From Myroides sp. N17-2 (lineage in GTDB: Bacteria > Bacteroidota > Bacteroidia > Flavobacteriales > Flavobacteriaceae): DNA of 64,000 bases. Below, piece by piece: positions 51,463 to 60,701 of the stretch. Position numbers and translations under genes: made by a program. A model generated the notes under the pieces. That model was not told where the DNA came from, ran no database searches, and saw only the letters and a list, made by a program, of their open reading frames with translations. The DNA is taken from contig NZ_NSGJ01000013.1 of NCBI RefSeq assembly GCF_002286775.1, forward strand, positions 1 to 64,000, read 5' to 3'. Within the stretch, counting starts at the first letter, position 1. Each line of letters begins with the position of its first letter.

Positions 51463-53232
51463 TTATCGAACACCGTGCATTAGTTTTTTCAATAATGGAT
51501 TCACTAACATTACCAAGATTGCTGCTGCAAAAGGTATTAATGTGAATAAGAAGAAGAAGTGACTAAGAGAGTATTCTTCTTTGATATTTTCAATTTGCCC
51601 TCCAAGGATTGCTGCGAACTTCTGTGCAATAGCAAGAGCTAAATACCACATACCAAACATAAATGCAAGCATTTTACCTGGTACTAATTTAGAAACATAA
51701 GACAGCCCTACAGGAGAGATAAATAATTCTCCTAAGGTATGGAATAAGTATGTTAATATTAAGAAGATAATAGACATTTTTACTCCATCTGTAGCACCCA
51801 TAGATCCTAACCCTAAGATTAAGAAACCAATAGCTACGAATATTAATCCAATACCATATTTAAATGCAGCTGATGGATTATACTTAGAATCCCAAAGTTT
51901 AGACACTGTAGATGCTAATGAGATAATGAAGAATGAGTTCAAAATAGAGAACCAAGATACTGTAATCTCAGATACCTCTTTATTGAATTCTGCATTTAAC
52001 ATATAGATAGCCATCGCCCAGATACCAGCGAAACAAACAAATAGAATAATGTTAGACATTGCTATTTTAGACCATGTAACTTTAGCTAACTTGATTAGAA
52101 CCCAAGAAATAATAAGTAATGGGATAATCGTTAAACATGTATTGATAATGTTGAAAGCCATTAATGCAGTTCCTTCTAATGATCTATCTACATAATCTCT
52201 AGCAACTAATACAAGTGATGTAGCTCCTTGTTCGAAACTCATGAAGAAGAACATTAAGAAGAAAGCCAATAGAATTACGGCGAACATTCTATCTCTAATG
52301 ATTTTACCATAACGTAAGATACGTGAAATCACAAGGTATAAGAAAGTAATCAACGCTATAACAGCCATCAAGTTTTGACCTCTTAAGAAAGCAGTGTCAA
52401 GTGGTGCAAATAAGTCAAATACTCCATTTTTAGATAATGGATCATTAAATGCATATAATAAACCAATAATAGAAACAATACCAATAAGGATGTAGTCAAC
52501 TAAAGTGTAAGGGTTTTTAGTGTCTTCATCTTCTTTTAGTTGTTCAGGAGTTTTAACTACTGTATTATCTACTTTTTTAAGTTCTCCTAGTTCTCCTAAT
52601 AATGGTTTTGCTAACCAGAATTGGATAGTACCTAGAAGCATAAAAATACCTGCTAATCCAAATCCAAAGTGCCATCCTTGCGTTTCTGCTAAGTAACCAC
52701 AAAGCATCATTCCGAAGAATGCACCAGAGTTAACACCCATATAGAATATAGTATAAGCACCATCTTTTTTGTCTGGTAAAGTCTTATACATTTCTCCTAA
52801 GATAGAAGGCATATTCGGTTTAAAGAAACCTGTACCAATCACAAGACATGCAAGTCCAACAAAGAACCATAGTTTAGAGATTCCCTCTGCTGCCATCGAT
52901 GCGTGACCTAAAGTCATGATAATAGCTCCTACAATAACAGCCCAACGCGAACCGATGTATTTATCTGCGATAACCCCTCCTAGAATAGGTGTAAGGTATA
53001 ATAGCATTGCATAAGTACCATATAAGGCACCTGCTTGTTCTGCTGACCATCCCCATCCTGAAAAAGCATCTCCAAAGATAACTTTAGCTGTTAAGAATTG
53101 AATCAATAAAACTCTCATTCCGTAGAAAGAGAAACGTTCCCACATTTCTGTAAAGAACAGAACGAAAAGACCTGCTGGGTGACCAAGCACCTTTGATTTA
53201 AACAAGTCTGAGTTAGCTGTTTCTGCTGACAT
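51463..53232 (-). CDS. POT family peptide transporter, canonical long form
   Basis: 589 residues, closely related to the 702-residue paralogue in its membrane part: SKVLGHPAGLFVLFFTEMWERFSFYGMR (ExxERF), GTGFFKPNMPSILGEMYKTLPDKKDGAYTIFYMGVNSGAFFGMMLCGYL, HA/HB helices (about 245-265, 290-310), and TM10 SWFSILNSFFIISLASTVSKL. The TM9-TM10 loop is only about 14 residues (NAEFNKEVSEIT). C-terminal VNPLLKKLMHGVR is shared with the 702-residue protein (NPVLKKLMHGVK). It is the second gene of the DPP IV operon, 81 bases after the peptidase stop, which fits uptake of the dipeptides DPP IV releases. Confidence 0.93.
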   Translation of the reverse strand: MSAETANSDLFKSKVLGHPAGLFVLFFTEMWERFSFYGMRVLLIQFLTAKVIFGDAFSGWGWSAEQAGALYGTYAMLLYLTPILGGVIADKYIGSRWAVIVGAIIMTLGHASMAAEGISKLWFFVGLACLVIGTGFFKPNMPSILGEMYKTLPDKKDGAYTIFYMGVNSGAFFGMMLCGYLAETQGWHFGFGLAGIFMLLGTIQFWLAKPLLGELGELKKVDNTVVKTPEQLKEDEDTKNPYTLVDYILIGIVSIIGLLYAFNDPLSKNGVFDLFAPLDTAFLRGQNLMAVIALITFLYLVISRILRYGKIIRDRMFAVILLAFFLMFFFMSFEQGATSLVLVARDYVDRSLEGTALMAFNIINTCLTIIPLLIISWVLIKLAKVTWSKIAMSNIILFVCFAGIWAMAIYMLNAEFNKEVSEITVSWFSILNSFFIISLASTVSKLWDSKYNPSAAFKYGIGLIFVAIGFLILGLGSMGATDGVKMSIIFLILTYLFHTLGELFISPVGLSYVSKLVPGKMLAFMFGMWYLALAIAQKFAAILGGQIENIKEEYSLSHFFFLFTLIPFAAAILVMLVNPLLKKLMHGVR

Positions 53233-53313
53233 TTAAGTAAATATTAGTTGTTTTAGTTCGTACTGTTGGTGATATAGTACTTTGGTTGGTTAATAGGTGT
53301 AAGGTTTTTTGGC

Positions 53314-55479
53314 TTATAAATTGTTTAAGATGAAGTTTGTCATCTTAGTGTATAGTTGTAATCTAGTGTTTCCTCCTGAGATACCGTGGTTCTTATCTGG
53401 GTAGATTAACCAGTCGAAATCTTTATTCTTTTGTACTAATGACTGTATCATTGCCATTGCATTTTGAACATGTACATTGTCATCTGCAGTACCGTGAACA
53501 AGTAGGTAACGTCCTTTTAAGTTATCTGCATACGTGATAGGTGAGTTATCATCATACCCTGTAGCATTCTCTTGTGGAGTAGTCATATAACGCTCTGTGT
53601 ATATACTGTCATAATATCTCCAGTTGATAACAGGAGCTACTGCGATAGCCATTTTAAACACATCATTTCCTTGTAATAAAGCATTAGAAGACATAAAACC
53701 TCCGTAGCTCCATCCCCAGATACCTATTCTACTAGCATCTACATAAGATTGACTACCTAAGTATTTTGCAGCGATGATTTGATCATCTACTTCATATCTA
53801 CCAAGTTTATTTTGCGTTACTTTTTTAAATTCAGCTCCTTTAAATCCTGTTCCTCTACCATCTACAGTCACTACGATATACCCTTTTTGAGTAAGCATAG
53901 CGTGCCAGTAGTCGTTAGAGTCTAACCATTTATCAGCTACAGACTGTGAACCCGGACCACTGTATTGATACATAAATACAGGATATTTCTTAGCAGGATC
54001 AAAGTCTTTAGGCTTTATCATCCATGCATTTAATTGTAAACCGTCAACTGTTGGGATTTGAATAAATTCTTTAGTAGGTATGTTATAGTCTACTAATTTG
54101 TCTTGTAGTTCTTGGTTGTTTAAGATCTCTTTTACGACTTTACCTGTCTTAGAATTCTTAAGTGTATAAGTAGGAGCTACTTTATTAGAAGAGTATATGT
54201 TGATAAATTGTTGGAAGTTAGGGCTGAAGATAGCGTTATTCGTTCCTAATTTATCAGATAACTTTTGTTTGTTTTTACCTGTTAAGTCTATTGAGTAAAT
54301 GCCTCTATAGATAGAACCCTCCTCTACTGACTGGAAGTATAATTTCTTAGTTTTAGTATCTATACCATAGTAGTCAGATACTTCCCATTTTCCTGAAGTG
54401 ATTTGGTTTACTAACTTCCCATCTTTGTTATAATAGTAAAGGTGGTTATAACCATCTCTTTCACTTTGCCATACGAAGTCGTTGTTATCTAAGAAAGACA
54501 GCGTATTCACATCTACATAAGCCTTATCCGTTTCATTAAGGATAAGTTTTTTATCTAATGTATTACCATCGATAAAGAATACCTTAAGATCGTTTTGGTG
54601 TCTATTGATTACTTGAGCACTTAAGTACTTGCTGTCATTCGTCCATTTGATTCTTGGAATGTAGAAGTCATTAAACTCGCTAAGGTTAACCTTACTCGTT
54701 TTAGTAGATTTTAAGTCATAAATATGGATAGACACTAGAGAGTTCTTCTCACCTGCCTTAGGATATTTAAACTTGTCTTGTGTAGGATATAATCCAGTAC
54801 CGTAGATATCCATAGAATATTCTGGTACTTCAGTTTCGTCAAATTTAATGTAAGCTAGTTTATCACCATCCTTGTTCCAATCGAACATACGTACGATACC
54901 AAACTCTTCCTCATACACCCAATCAGAAATACCGTTGATGATATGGTTTTTCTTACCATCATTAGTAATTTGTTGTGTTTTTGCAGAAGCGATATCATAA
55001 ACATAAAGGTTGTTTTGATAAGCATAAGCTATTTTAGAACCATCGTTAGAGAATGTAGGTTCCATTATTTTGTGATCAGCTATTTTAGTCAGCTTATTTT
55101 TAGTTGGGTTGAACAAGTAAAAATCAGCTAAAGCCGAACGACGAAAGATAGCAGTTGAGTTTGTCCCAATTAAGATTTGCTCTTCTTTGTGGTCAAAAAC
55201 GTAAGTATCTATCGATTTGATATTTTCGAAAACACTAGTAGAGAAGATCGTTTTGGCTTTCTCAAGTGTTTCAAAATTGTACAGATTAATCTCTTGGTGG
55301 TCTTTGCCAATGCGCTCAATACGTGAGTATTGATTAGACTTCTCCATCGAATTGACAGATTGCATCGCTTTGGTTCTAAATGTACCATTCCAGATTTCTT
55401 CTTGAGCGATTTGTTTCTGTGCGACTCCTAATTGAGTAGCGATGATACAAAATAGTAAGGTTAGGTTAAGGTGTTTCAT
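53314..55479 (-). CDS. Dipeptidyl peptidase IV (S9B), periplasmic
   Basis: About 721 residues from ATG 55479 (MKHLNLTLLFCIIATQLGVAQ, a signal peptide). Beta-propeller N-terminal part contains the DPP IV double-Glu motif DWVYEEEFG (about residue 186) that holds the substrate N-terminus. The alpha/beta hydrolase domain has the nucleophile in GIWGWSYGGFMSSN (Ser near 590), the Asp in GTADDNVHVQN (near 666) and the His in YPDKNHGISGG (near 697). It removes N-terminal dipeptides, mainly X-Pro or X-Ala, in the periplasm. First gene of an operon with two POT transporters that should import the released dipeptides. Confidence 0.94.
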   Translation of the reverse strand: MKHLNLTLLFCIIATQLGVAQKQIAQEEIWNGTFRTKAMQSVNSMEKSNQYSRIERIGKDHQEINLYNFETLEKAKTIFSTSVFENIKSIDTYVFDHKEEQILIGTNSTAIFRRSALADFYLFNPTKNKLTKIADHKIMEPTFSNDGSKIAYAYQNNLYVYDIASAKTQQITNDGKKNHIINGISDWVYEEEFGIVRMFDWNKDGDKLAYIKFDETEVPEYSMDIYGTGLYPTQDKFKYPKAGEKNSLVSIHIYDLKSTKTSKVNLSEFNDFYIPRIKWTNDSKYLSAQVINRHQNDLKVFFIDGNTLDKKLILNETDKAYVDVNTLSFLDNNDFVWQSERDGYNHLYYYNKDGKLVNQITSGKWEVSDYYGIDTKTKKLYFQSVEEGSIYRGIYSIDLTGKNKQKLSDKLGTNNAIFSPNFQQFINIYSSNKVAPTYTLKNSKTGKVVKEILNNQELQDKLVDYNIPTKEFIQIPTVDGLQLNAWMIKPKDFDPAKKYPVFMYQYSGPGSQSVADKWLDSNDYWHAMLTQKGYIVVTVDGRGTGFKGAEFKKVTQNKLGRYEVDDQIIAAKYLGSQSYVDASRIGIWGWSYGGFMSSNALLQGNDVFKMAIAVAPVINWRYYDSIYTERYMTTPQENATGYDDNSPITYADNLKGRYLLVHGTADDNVHVQNAMAMIQSLVQKNKDFDWLIYPDKNHGISGGNTRLQLYTKMTNFILNNL

Positions 55480-55664
55480 TGTGTAATTAGTCGAAAAAAC
55501 TTCCAATTTTAATGAAAAAATATGATGTACACCAATTTATTTTTCGAAATAGGCAAAAAAAGCTTAAATCTATTGACTCTATATTGGTAATAAAATTCAT
55601 AATAAGATAAATAAAAAGTACTAATAGCTGTTTTTTTAGTTTTTTTAACCTTGAAAGAATGAGT

Positions 55665-55672
55665 TATCTTTG
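55665..55672 (+). promoter_or_regulatory. -7 element of the mvaA gene
   Basis: TATCTTTG fits the Bacteroidota -7 consensus, 20 bases before ATG 55693. A T-run replaces a clear TTG -33 element. Confidence 0.5.
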
Positions 55673-55692
55673 TGGCATAAACAAAAATAAAG

Positions 55693-57009
55693 ATGGAAAG
55701 TAATATTAATGGATTCTCTAAGCTGAGTAAACGTGACAAAATCAATTGGATAGCACAAACCTATTTTTCTAATTCTGCTGATACGGTAGAATTGATAGAA
55801 CAATACTGGAATTCTGATGAAGAATTACAGAAGCTACACGATGAGTTTATTGAGAATACAATTACGAATTTTTATTTGCCTTTAGGTGTTGCGCCTAACT
55901 TCAAGATAAACGAGAAGTGGTACACTATACCGATGGTTATTGAAGAAAGTTCTGTAGTAGCAGCTGCTTCTAAAGCAGCTAAGTTCTGGTCTGAAAGAGG
56001 TGGGTTTAAGACTACAATCTTAGGGACAGAGAAGATAGGGCAAGTACACTTTATATACAAAGGGGATAAGGATAGGTTAGTTTCTTTTATTAATAAGATA
56101 AATAAGCGATTCTATGAGGATACAAGTGCGATCACTCAAAATATGGAAAAGCGTGGCGGAGGTATTTCTGCTATAGAACTTAGAGATAAAACAGCTGAAG
56201 TAGACAACTATTATCAACTACATGTGACATTCGAGACAAAGGATAGTATGGGGGCTAACTTCATCAACTCGTGTCTTGAGATAATAGCAAAGACACTTAA
56301 AGCAGAAGCGCTTATATACGCTGAGTTTACTGACGAAGAGAAGGTAATAGATGTAATTATGAGTATTCTGTCTAATTATGTGCCTAACTGTGTTGTGAGA
56401 GCCGAAGTTAGCTGTCCAATAGCTGACTTAAAAGGAAAAGATATTAAAGAATCTCAGTTATTCGCTGAGAAGTTTGTACAGGCTGTGCGTATTGCAGAGG
56501 TAGAGCCATTTAGAGCGGTAACGCATAATAAAGGTGTGATGAATGGGGTGGATGCAGTAGTATTAGCGACAGGTAATGATTTTAGAGCTGTAGAGGCAGG
56601 AGTGCACGCTTATGCAGCACGTAATGGTAAATACAGTAGTTTATCTCACGCTAGTATCGAGAATGGAATATTCAAGTTTTGGATAGACTTGCCATTAGCA
56701 CTTGGAACTGTAGGTGGACTTACTTCTCTTCACCCAATGGTAAAAGTAGCGTTAAAGATGCTTCAAAGTCCTTCAGCAACTGAGTTAATGCAGATTGTGG
56801 CAGTAGCAGGATTAGCACAAAACTTCGCTGCTGTTAAATCACTTACTACAACAGGGATTCAACAAGGACATATGAAGATGCACTTGATGAATATTCTAAA
56901 CCAATTTAAAGCAACAGATGCTGAGCGTGTAAAAGTAGTAGCTCATTTTGAAAAGAATGTAGTCTCACATAGCGCAGTAGTTGAGTTATTAGAAAGTTTA
57001 CGCCAATAA
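55693..57009 (+). CDS. mvaA: Hydroxymethylglutaryl-CoA reductase, class II
   Basis: 438 residues. Class II HMG-CoA reductase features: the N-terminal SKLSKRDKINWIAQ helix, KWYTIPMVIEESSVVAAASKAAKFWSERGGF, the DAMGANxxN equivalent KDSMGANFINSCLEIIAKTL (near 190), ATGNDFRAVEAGVHAYAARNG and LPLALGTVGGLTSLHPMVKVAL with the C-terminal catalytic His in the MKMHLMNILNQ stretch. It makes mevalonate from HMG-CoA with NAD(P)H. The GHMP kinase that follows with TAATG overlap supports a mevalonate-type isoprenoid route, as found in Flavobacteriaceae. Length is normal. Confidence 0.92.
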   Translation: MESNINGFSKLSKRDKINWIAQTYFSNSADTVELIEQYWNSDEELQKLHDEFIENTITNFYLPLGVAPNFKINEKWYTIPMVIEESSVVAAASKAAKFWSERGGFKTTILGTEKIGQVHFIYKGDKDRLVSFINKINKRFYEDTSAITQNMEKRGGGISAIELRDKTAEVDNYYQLHVTFETKDSMGANFINSCLEIIAKTLKAEALIYAEFTDEEKVIDVIMSILSNYVPNCVVRAEVSCPIADLKGKDIKESQLFAEKFVQAVRIAEVEPFRAVTHNKGVMNGVDAVVLATGNDFRAVEAGVHAYAARNGKYSSLSHASIENGIFKFWIDLPLALGTVGGLTSLHPMVKVALKMLQSPSATELMQIVAVAGLAQNFAAVKSLTTTGIQQGHMKMHLMNILNQFKATDAERVKVVAHFEKNVVSHSAVVELLESLRQ

Positions 57010-57929
57010 TGATAAAAGAGTATTACAGCAATGGTAAACTTCTCTTATCTGGAGAGTATGTCGTACTAGAGGGTGCTAAGGCATTTGCTATGCCTACTAA
57101 GTTTGGGCAATCTATGACTGTAAGTGAAAGAGAAGATGGTCGTATTTCTTGGATTAGCTATGATGTAGATGGAAAGGTGTGGATGCAAGAAGAAGTTGCT
57201 TTAGGGGATATTATTAGTAATAATGCTATATCTGAGGGGAGTGAATATTATAAAACATTAGTACAAGTACTACGTGCCGCGCATTCTCAAAATCCTGATA
57301 TATGTAAAAGTGGTCAAGGGTATGAAGTGATTTGTAAGTTAACCTTTCCTAGACTTTGGGGATTGGGAACTTCCTCTACTTGGATTAATAACGTAGCCCA
57401 ATGGTTTGCTATTAATCCATATCAATTGCTTCAAGATTCTTTTGGAGGAAGTGGATATGATATCGCTTGTGCACAATATGACAAAGGAGTATTCTATACC
57501 TTGACGGATAAATATAATCCAAAAGTAGAGTTAATTGATTTTAATCCTTCTTTTGCCAATGATATTTACTTCGTTTATCTCAATCAAAAGAAGAGTAGCA
57601 AGGAGGCAATAGCTAACTTTAAAAGTAAGAAATCTTTGATTAATGAACAAGTTACGCGTATCTCTGTGATTAGTCAAGAGATGAGTGAGTGTACTAATTT
57701 AGTTGATTTCATGTCACTTATGAATGAACACGAACAGATAATGAGTGATGTTTTAGGAGTGTCTACTGTGAAACAAGAGCTGTTTAACGACTTCGAAGGC
57801 TCGATTAAGAGTCTTGGAGGATGGGGTGGAGACTTCGTGATGGTAGTGACAACAATAGATCCGAGAGATTACTTTATATCAAGAGGTTATGAGGTAGTTA
57901 TAAGATTCAAAGATATGATGCTTTTATAG
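57009..57929 (+). CDS. GHMP kinase (GYDIA family, mevalonate pathway context)
   Basis: 306 residues. The N-terminal NGKLLLSGEYVVLEGAKAFAMPTKFGQ is the GHMP motif 1 region, PRLWGLGTSSTWINNVAQWF carries the glycine-rich phosphate-binding motif 2, and GGSGYDIACAQ gives the 'GYDIA' signature. The C-terminal GGWGGDFVMVVT is motif 3. Family members phosphorylate mevalonate or its derivatives; the exact substrate here is not settled by sequence. The start overlaps the mvaA stop by one base (TAATG), so the two are translationally coupled and act in the same isoprenoid pathway. Confidence 0.88.
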   Translation: MIKEYYSNGKLLLSGEYVVLEGAKAFAMPTKFGQSMTVSEREDGRISWISYDVDGKVWMQEEVALGDIISNNAISEGSEYYKTLVQVLRAAHSQNPDICKSGQGYEVICKLTFPRLWGLGTSSTWINNVAQWFAINPYQLLQDSFGGSGYDIACAQYDKGVFYTLTDKYNPKVELIDFNPSFANDIYFVYLNQKKSSKEAIANFKSKKSLINEQVTRISVISQEMSECTNLVDFMSLMNEHEQIMSDVLGVSTVKQELFNDFEGSIKSLGGWGGDFVMVVTTIDPRDYFISRGYEVVIRFKDMMLL

Positions 57930-58194
57930 AAGTTTAACTTCTATTTTAGATTTAAATACCTTACTTTTATCCTTTCATAATATAGTATTTTTTTAAAAAC
58001 AAACTTATTGTATTCATTAGTATTGTCTAACTAGGAAGTAAAGAGCTATTGTCATAAGTTAGAGAAAAGGCATAGTGCTATGTTTTGAGTATTTGTCTAA
58101 TGAAATGATTTATTAGATTGTACTAATGCTTAATGTAGGTTTAAGTAAAGAGTGTCGGAATCTTGATGAGCAAATTGGAGAGAAAGACAATTAG

Positions 58195-58220
58195 AGAGGT
58201 TTCTGTAATAGGGAACCTCT
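58195..58220 (+). terminator. Orphan terminator
   Basis: Stem AGAGGTT / AACCTCT with a 12-base loop and eight Ts. Confidence 0.65.
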
Positions 58221-58303
58221 TTTTTTTGCTCTATATATTACATTGCTTATTGAGTGAAATTCTATGAGGTAACGTTAACTTAACAATACTTTGTCAATTG
58301 GAA

Positions 58304-58335
58304 TTGTTAAAATTGAACTTAAAGGACTATTTTTG
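58304..58335 (+). promoter_or_regulatory. Promoter of the small lipoprotein gene
   Basis: TTG at 58304-58306, a 21-base spacer and TATTTTTG at 58328-58335, a close match to the Bacteroidota consensus, 28 bases before ATG 58364. Confidence 0.65.
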
Positions 58336-58363
58336 AACCTCTAAAGAAAGTAGAAGAAATACA

Positions 58364-58756
58364 ATGAGAACCTTTAAAAGAAAGTTAGCGGTACAAATAC
58401 AATGTTATCTATGGATAGCGTTGTTGATGTTCACCACAGTAGGCTGTTCTGCTAAGAAAGCTTTCTTTGAGGTATCTGGTATAGCAACAGAGCGACCTCT
58501 AAATGCAAACAAAGCATTAGGTGGTAATACCTCTATCACTTGTGAAATAGAATCTTCTACTACAACGGTATCTTCAAGACAATTAAAACAACGTGTTAAG
58601 GGACTTACTTTACTATCTACATTCTATTCAAATGAAGTAGACTTGGCGCGTTATCATTTTATCAGTGATGTACAGCGAGATTATATTCTCAATGTAGCAG
58701 GTACTGATCCTCCTAAATATGTATTATATCAGCAGTTTAAATTAGCAATAGCATAA
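58364..58756 (+). CDS. Small lipoprotein-like hypothetical protein
   Basis: 130 residues with a lipobox-like TTVG-C28 after a basic start and one hydrophobic stretch (11-27). The mature part is hydrophilic, with TSITCEIESSTTTVSSRQLKQRVKGLTLLSTFYSNEVDLARYHFISDVQRDYILNVAGTDPPKY, possibly a small alpha/beta fold. No family recognised. It has its own promoter at 58304-58335, unusually clear. It ends 76 bases before the DoxD-like gene. Confidence 0.6.
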   Translation: MRTFKRKLAVQIQCYLWIALLMFTTVGCSAKKAFFEVSGIATERPLNANKALGGNTSITCEIESSTTTVSSRQLKQRVKGLTLLSTFYSNEVDLARYHFISDVQRDYILNVAGTDPPKYVLYQQFKLAIA

Positions 58757-58832
58757 TCGATTTGAAATATTCAATACGTTACGAAAGTGTATTGATCTAA
58801 AACAAATTGATTACACTATTTAATTTAATACT

Positions 58833-59840
58833 ATGCAATTATTTAATAAACAGTCGTATACTACGGCTGGATTCTTTACTCTAGGACTTAGACTAGTAGT
58901 GGGGTGGACTTACTTTTCTGCTTTTTGGCGCAGACTTATTTTAGAAAACAAACTTATCGAAACAGAAGCAGGATATATAGGAGTGAAGTTTAATCACTTC
59001 CTACCTAATGCTCTCGGAATAAAACCACTGATCGAATATCTCGTTACACACCCCGAGGCCTTGTGGTGGTCGATGGTTATCTTCACTATCGTAGAGGCGA
59101 TCGTAGGGTTGTTTATTATGCTAGGACTCTTTACAAGACTGATGTCAGTAGGGGTGTTTATGTTGGCGATGGGAATATTATTAGGATCAGGCTGGATAGG
59201 GACTACTTGTCTTGATGAGTGGCAGATCGGTGTACTCGGAGTGTCTACAGGGTTTATGTTATTCTTGACAGGTGGAGGTTATGGTTCTTTGGATTATTAC
59301 TTCATTAAAAAACAAAAGGCATTTACAACTAAGAAATGGTTTAGATTCATTGGTTCAGGTGAATTGCCTATTAAGAATTTGAAACCTCTTGTGTTTATTG
59401 GTTCTTTTGGGGTGCTATTATTGACTTTATATACTAATCAAGTGTTTCACGGTGGTGTATTCGGTACGCTACACAACAAATCTGTTAAGCCTAAACTAGA
59501 GCTTTCTAATGCTACTTGGCGAGATGGAAAAGTCGCTTTTGAAGTATATCGTGTAGAGGGAGCAGATGTATATGGCTCATTCCTTATCGGTGTACAATTA
59601 GAAACTAGTGATGGTGAAGTGATACAGAAGTGGGATGGCGAGGCATTAGCCAAGATGGATAAAGCGAATATTAGTAATCATTATGTAGCTAAAGTAGCTC
59701 CTGGCAAACACAGCCTCGTAATCCCATTAGGGGCAAAAGCAGATGTAACGTTCACTCCAACGGTAGAGCATCCAAGTAAAGGTGTGATCATTCGCCTTAT
59801 AGATGTGAGTGGTTTAGAGTGGACTATTGAGGCTAATTAA
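58833..59840 (+). CDS. DoxD-DoxA fusion (thiosulfate:quinone oxidoreductase-like)
   Basis: 335 residues. The first part (about 10-155) is a four-helix DoxX/DoxD membrane domain: FTLGLRLVVGWTYFSAFWRRLI, WWSMVIFTIVEAIVGLFIMLGLFTRLMSVGVFMLAMGILLGSGWIGTTCLDEWQIG. After another helix (about 185-205) follows a periplasmic beta domain (about 220-335) of DoxA type: GDVYGS-like EGADVYGSFLIGVQLETSDGEVI, GKHSLVIPLGAK. DoxD and DoxA form thiosulfate:quinone oxidoreductase in Acidianus; in Bacteroidota the fused form is widespread and its reaction is not proved. No sulfur-oxidation genes are nearby. Confidence 0.85.
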   Translation: MQLFNKQSYTTAGFFTLGLRLVVGWTYFSAFWRRLILENKLIETEAGYIGVKFNHFLPNALGIKPLIEYLVTHPEALWWSMVIFTIVEAIVGLFIMLGLFTRLMSVGVFMLAMGILLGSGWIGTTCLDEWQIGVLGVSTGFMLFLTGGGYGSLDYYFIKKQKAFTTKKWFRFIGSGELPIKNLKPLVFIGSFGVLLLTLYTNQVFHGGVFGTLHNKSVKPKLELSNATWRDGKVAFEVYRVEGADVYGSFLIGVQLETSDGEVIQKWDGEALAKMDKANISNHYVAKVAPGKHSLVIPLGAKADVTFTPTVEHPSKGVIIRLIDVSGLEWTIEAN

Positions 59841-59955
59841 TACATAGAAAGATAGCGCTGTTAACTATTGGTAATTGTTTATATAATAGACTTTTATAAT
59901 TGAAATACTCGTGATTTGAATATTTTATTGCGTAAATTGCTATAAAAATTACGAT

Positions 59956-60687
59956 ATGAATAGTATAGAAGATGTATTACAATCGGTATCTCACAGACCT
60001 TGGGGGCTACCTGAAAGACAATGGATGTTTTATCAAGAGTGGAACAGAGCTATCTTTCTTCATTTTGAGGTTCCGTATGATGTACTAAGACCATTAGTAC
60101 CTGAAGAAATTGAATTAGATCAGTTAGAAGGTAAGTGTTATGTATCTATCGTACCCTTCACGATGGAGAATATTCGTCCTCGTCAATTACCTGCAGTTAG
60201 TATGATATCAGACTTTGATGAACTTAATGTGCGTACTTATGTCAAAGTAGATGGTAAACCTGGTGTCTATTTTTTAAACATAGAAGTAGGAAAGAGTCTT
60301 TCTGCTTTTGTCTCGCGTACAGTATCAGGACTTCCTTATGAAAAGGCTGAGATGAAGAGGACAGCAGATACTTATTTGTCTTTAAATGAAAAGAAGAAGT
60401 TTTTCTTGCGTTTAAAGTTTAAGACTGGCGAGTTAGTACAATCTAAAACGACTTTAGAAAAATGGTTAACGGAGCGCTATTGCCTATATGTGTATGTCAA
60501 TGAGGAGTTGTTTAGATATGAAATACATCATAAAGAATGGCCTGTTAAGACAATATTATTTGAGAATCTTGAGTTAGAGTATAAGATAGGCAATCTACAC
60601 TTGACGGAGGCAGATGTAATCGCGTCTCAATATTCAGATGGTGTGATAGTCGTATCTTGGGATAAAGAAAAGATAACACGCATATAA
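59956..60687 (+). CDS. DUF2071 (YqjF-like) protein
   Basis: 243 residues, no signal peptide. DUF2071 pattern: RPWGLPERQWMFYQEWNRAIFLHFEVPYDVLRPLVPEEIELDQLEGKCYVSIVPFTMENIRPRQLP, ELNVRTYVKVDGKPGVYFLNIEVGKSLSAFVSRTVSGLPYEKAEM, and the C-terminal YPVKTILFENLELEYKIG-type segment. Members adopt a dimeric alpha/beta fold of unknown function; some are linked to redox stress in Bacillus. Follows the Dox fusion by 115 bases; a functional link is possible but unproved. Confidence 0.85.
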   Translation: MNSIEDVLQSVSHRPWGLPERQWMFYQEWNRAIFLHFEVPYDVLRPLVPEEIELDQLEGKCYVSIVPFTMENIRPRQLPAVSMISDFDELNVRTYVKVDGKPGVYFLNIEVGKSLSAFVSRTVSGLPYEKAEMKRTADTYLSLNEKKKFFLRLKFKTGELVQSKTTLEKWLTERYCLYVYVNEELFRYEIHHKEWPVKTILFENLELEYKIGNLHLTEADVIASQYSDGVIVVSWDKEKITRI

Positions 60688-60701
60688 TAGGAATACTTAT
60701 A

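Larger units (their letters stand above)
57930..58363. other. 434-bp intergenic region with an orphan terminator
   Basis: No gene seen. A hairpin at 58195-58220 with a T-tract ends an unknown transcript (too far from the kinase stop to be its terminator in an obvious way). The 58150-58170 part contains AAAGAGTGT and AATCTTGA motifs shared with the region before the orphan terminator at 26755. The distal part holds the next gene's promoter. Confidence 0.45.
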
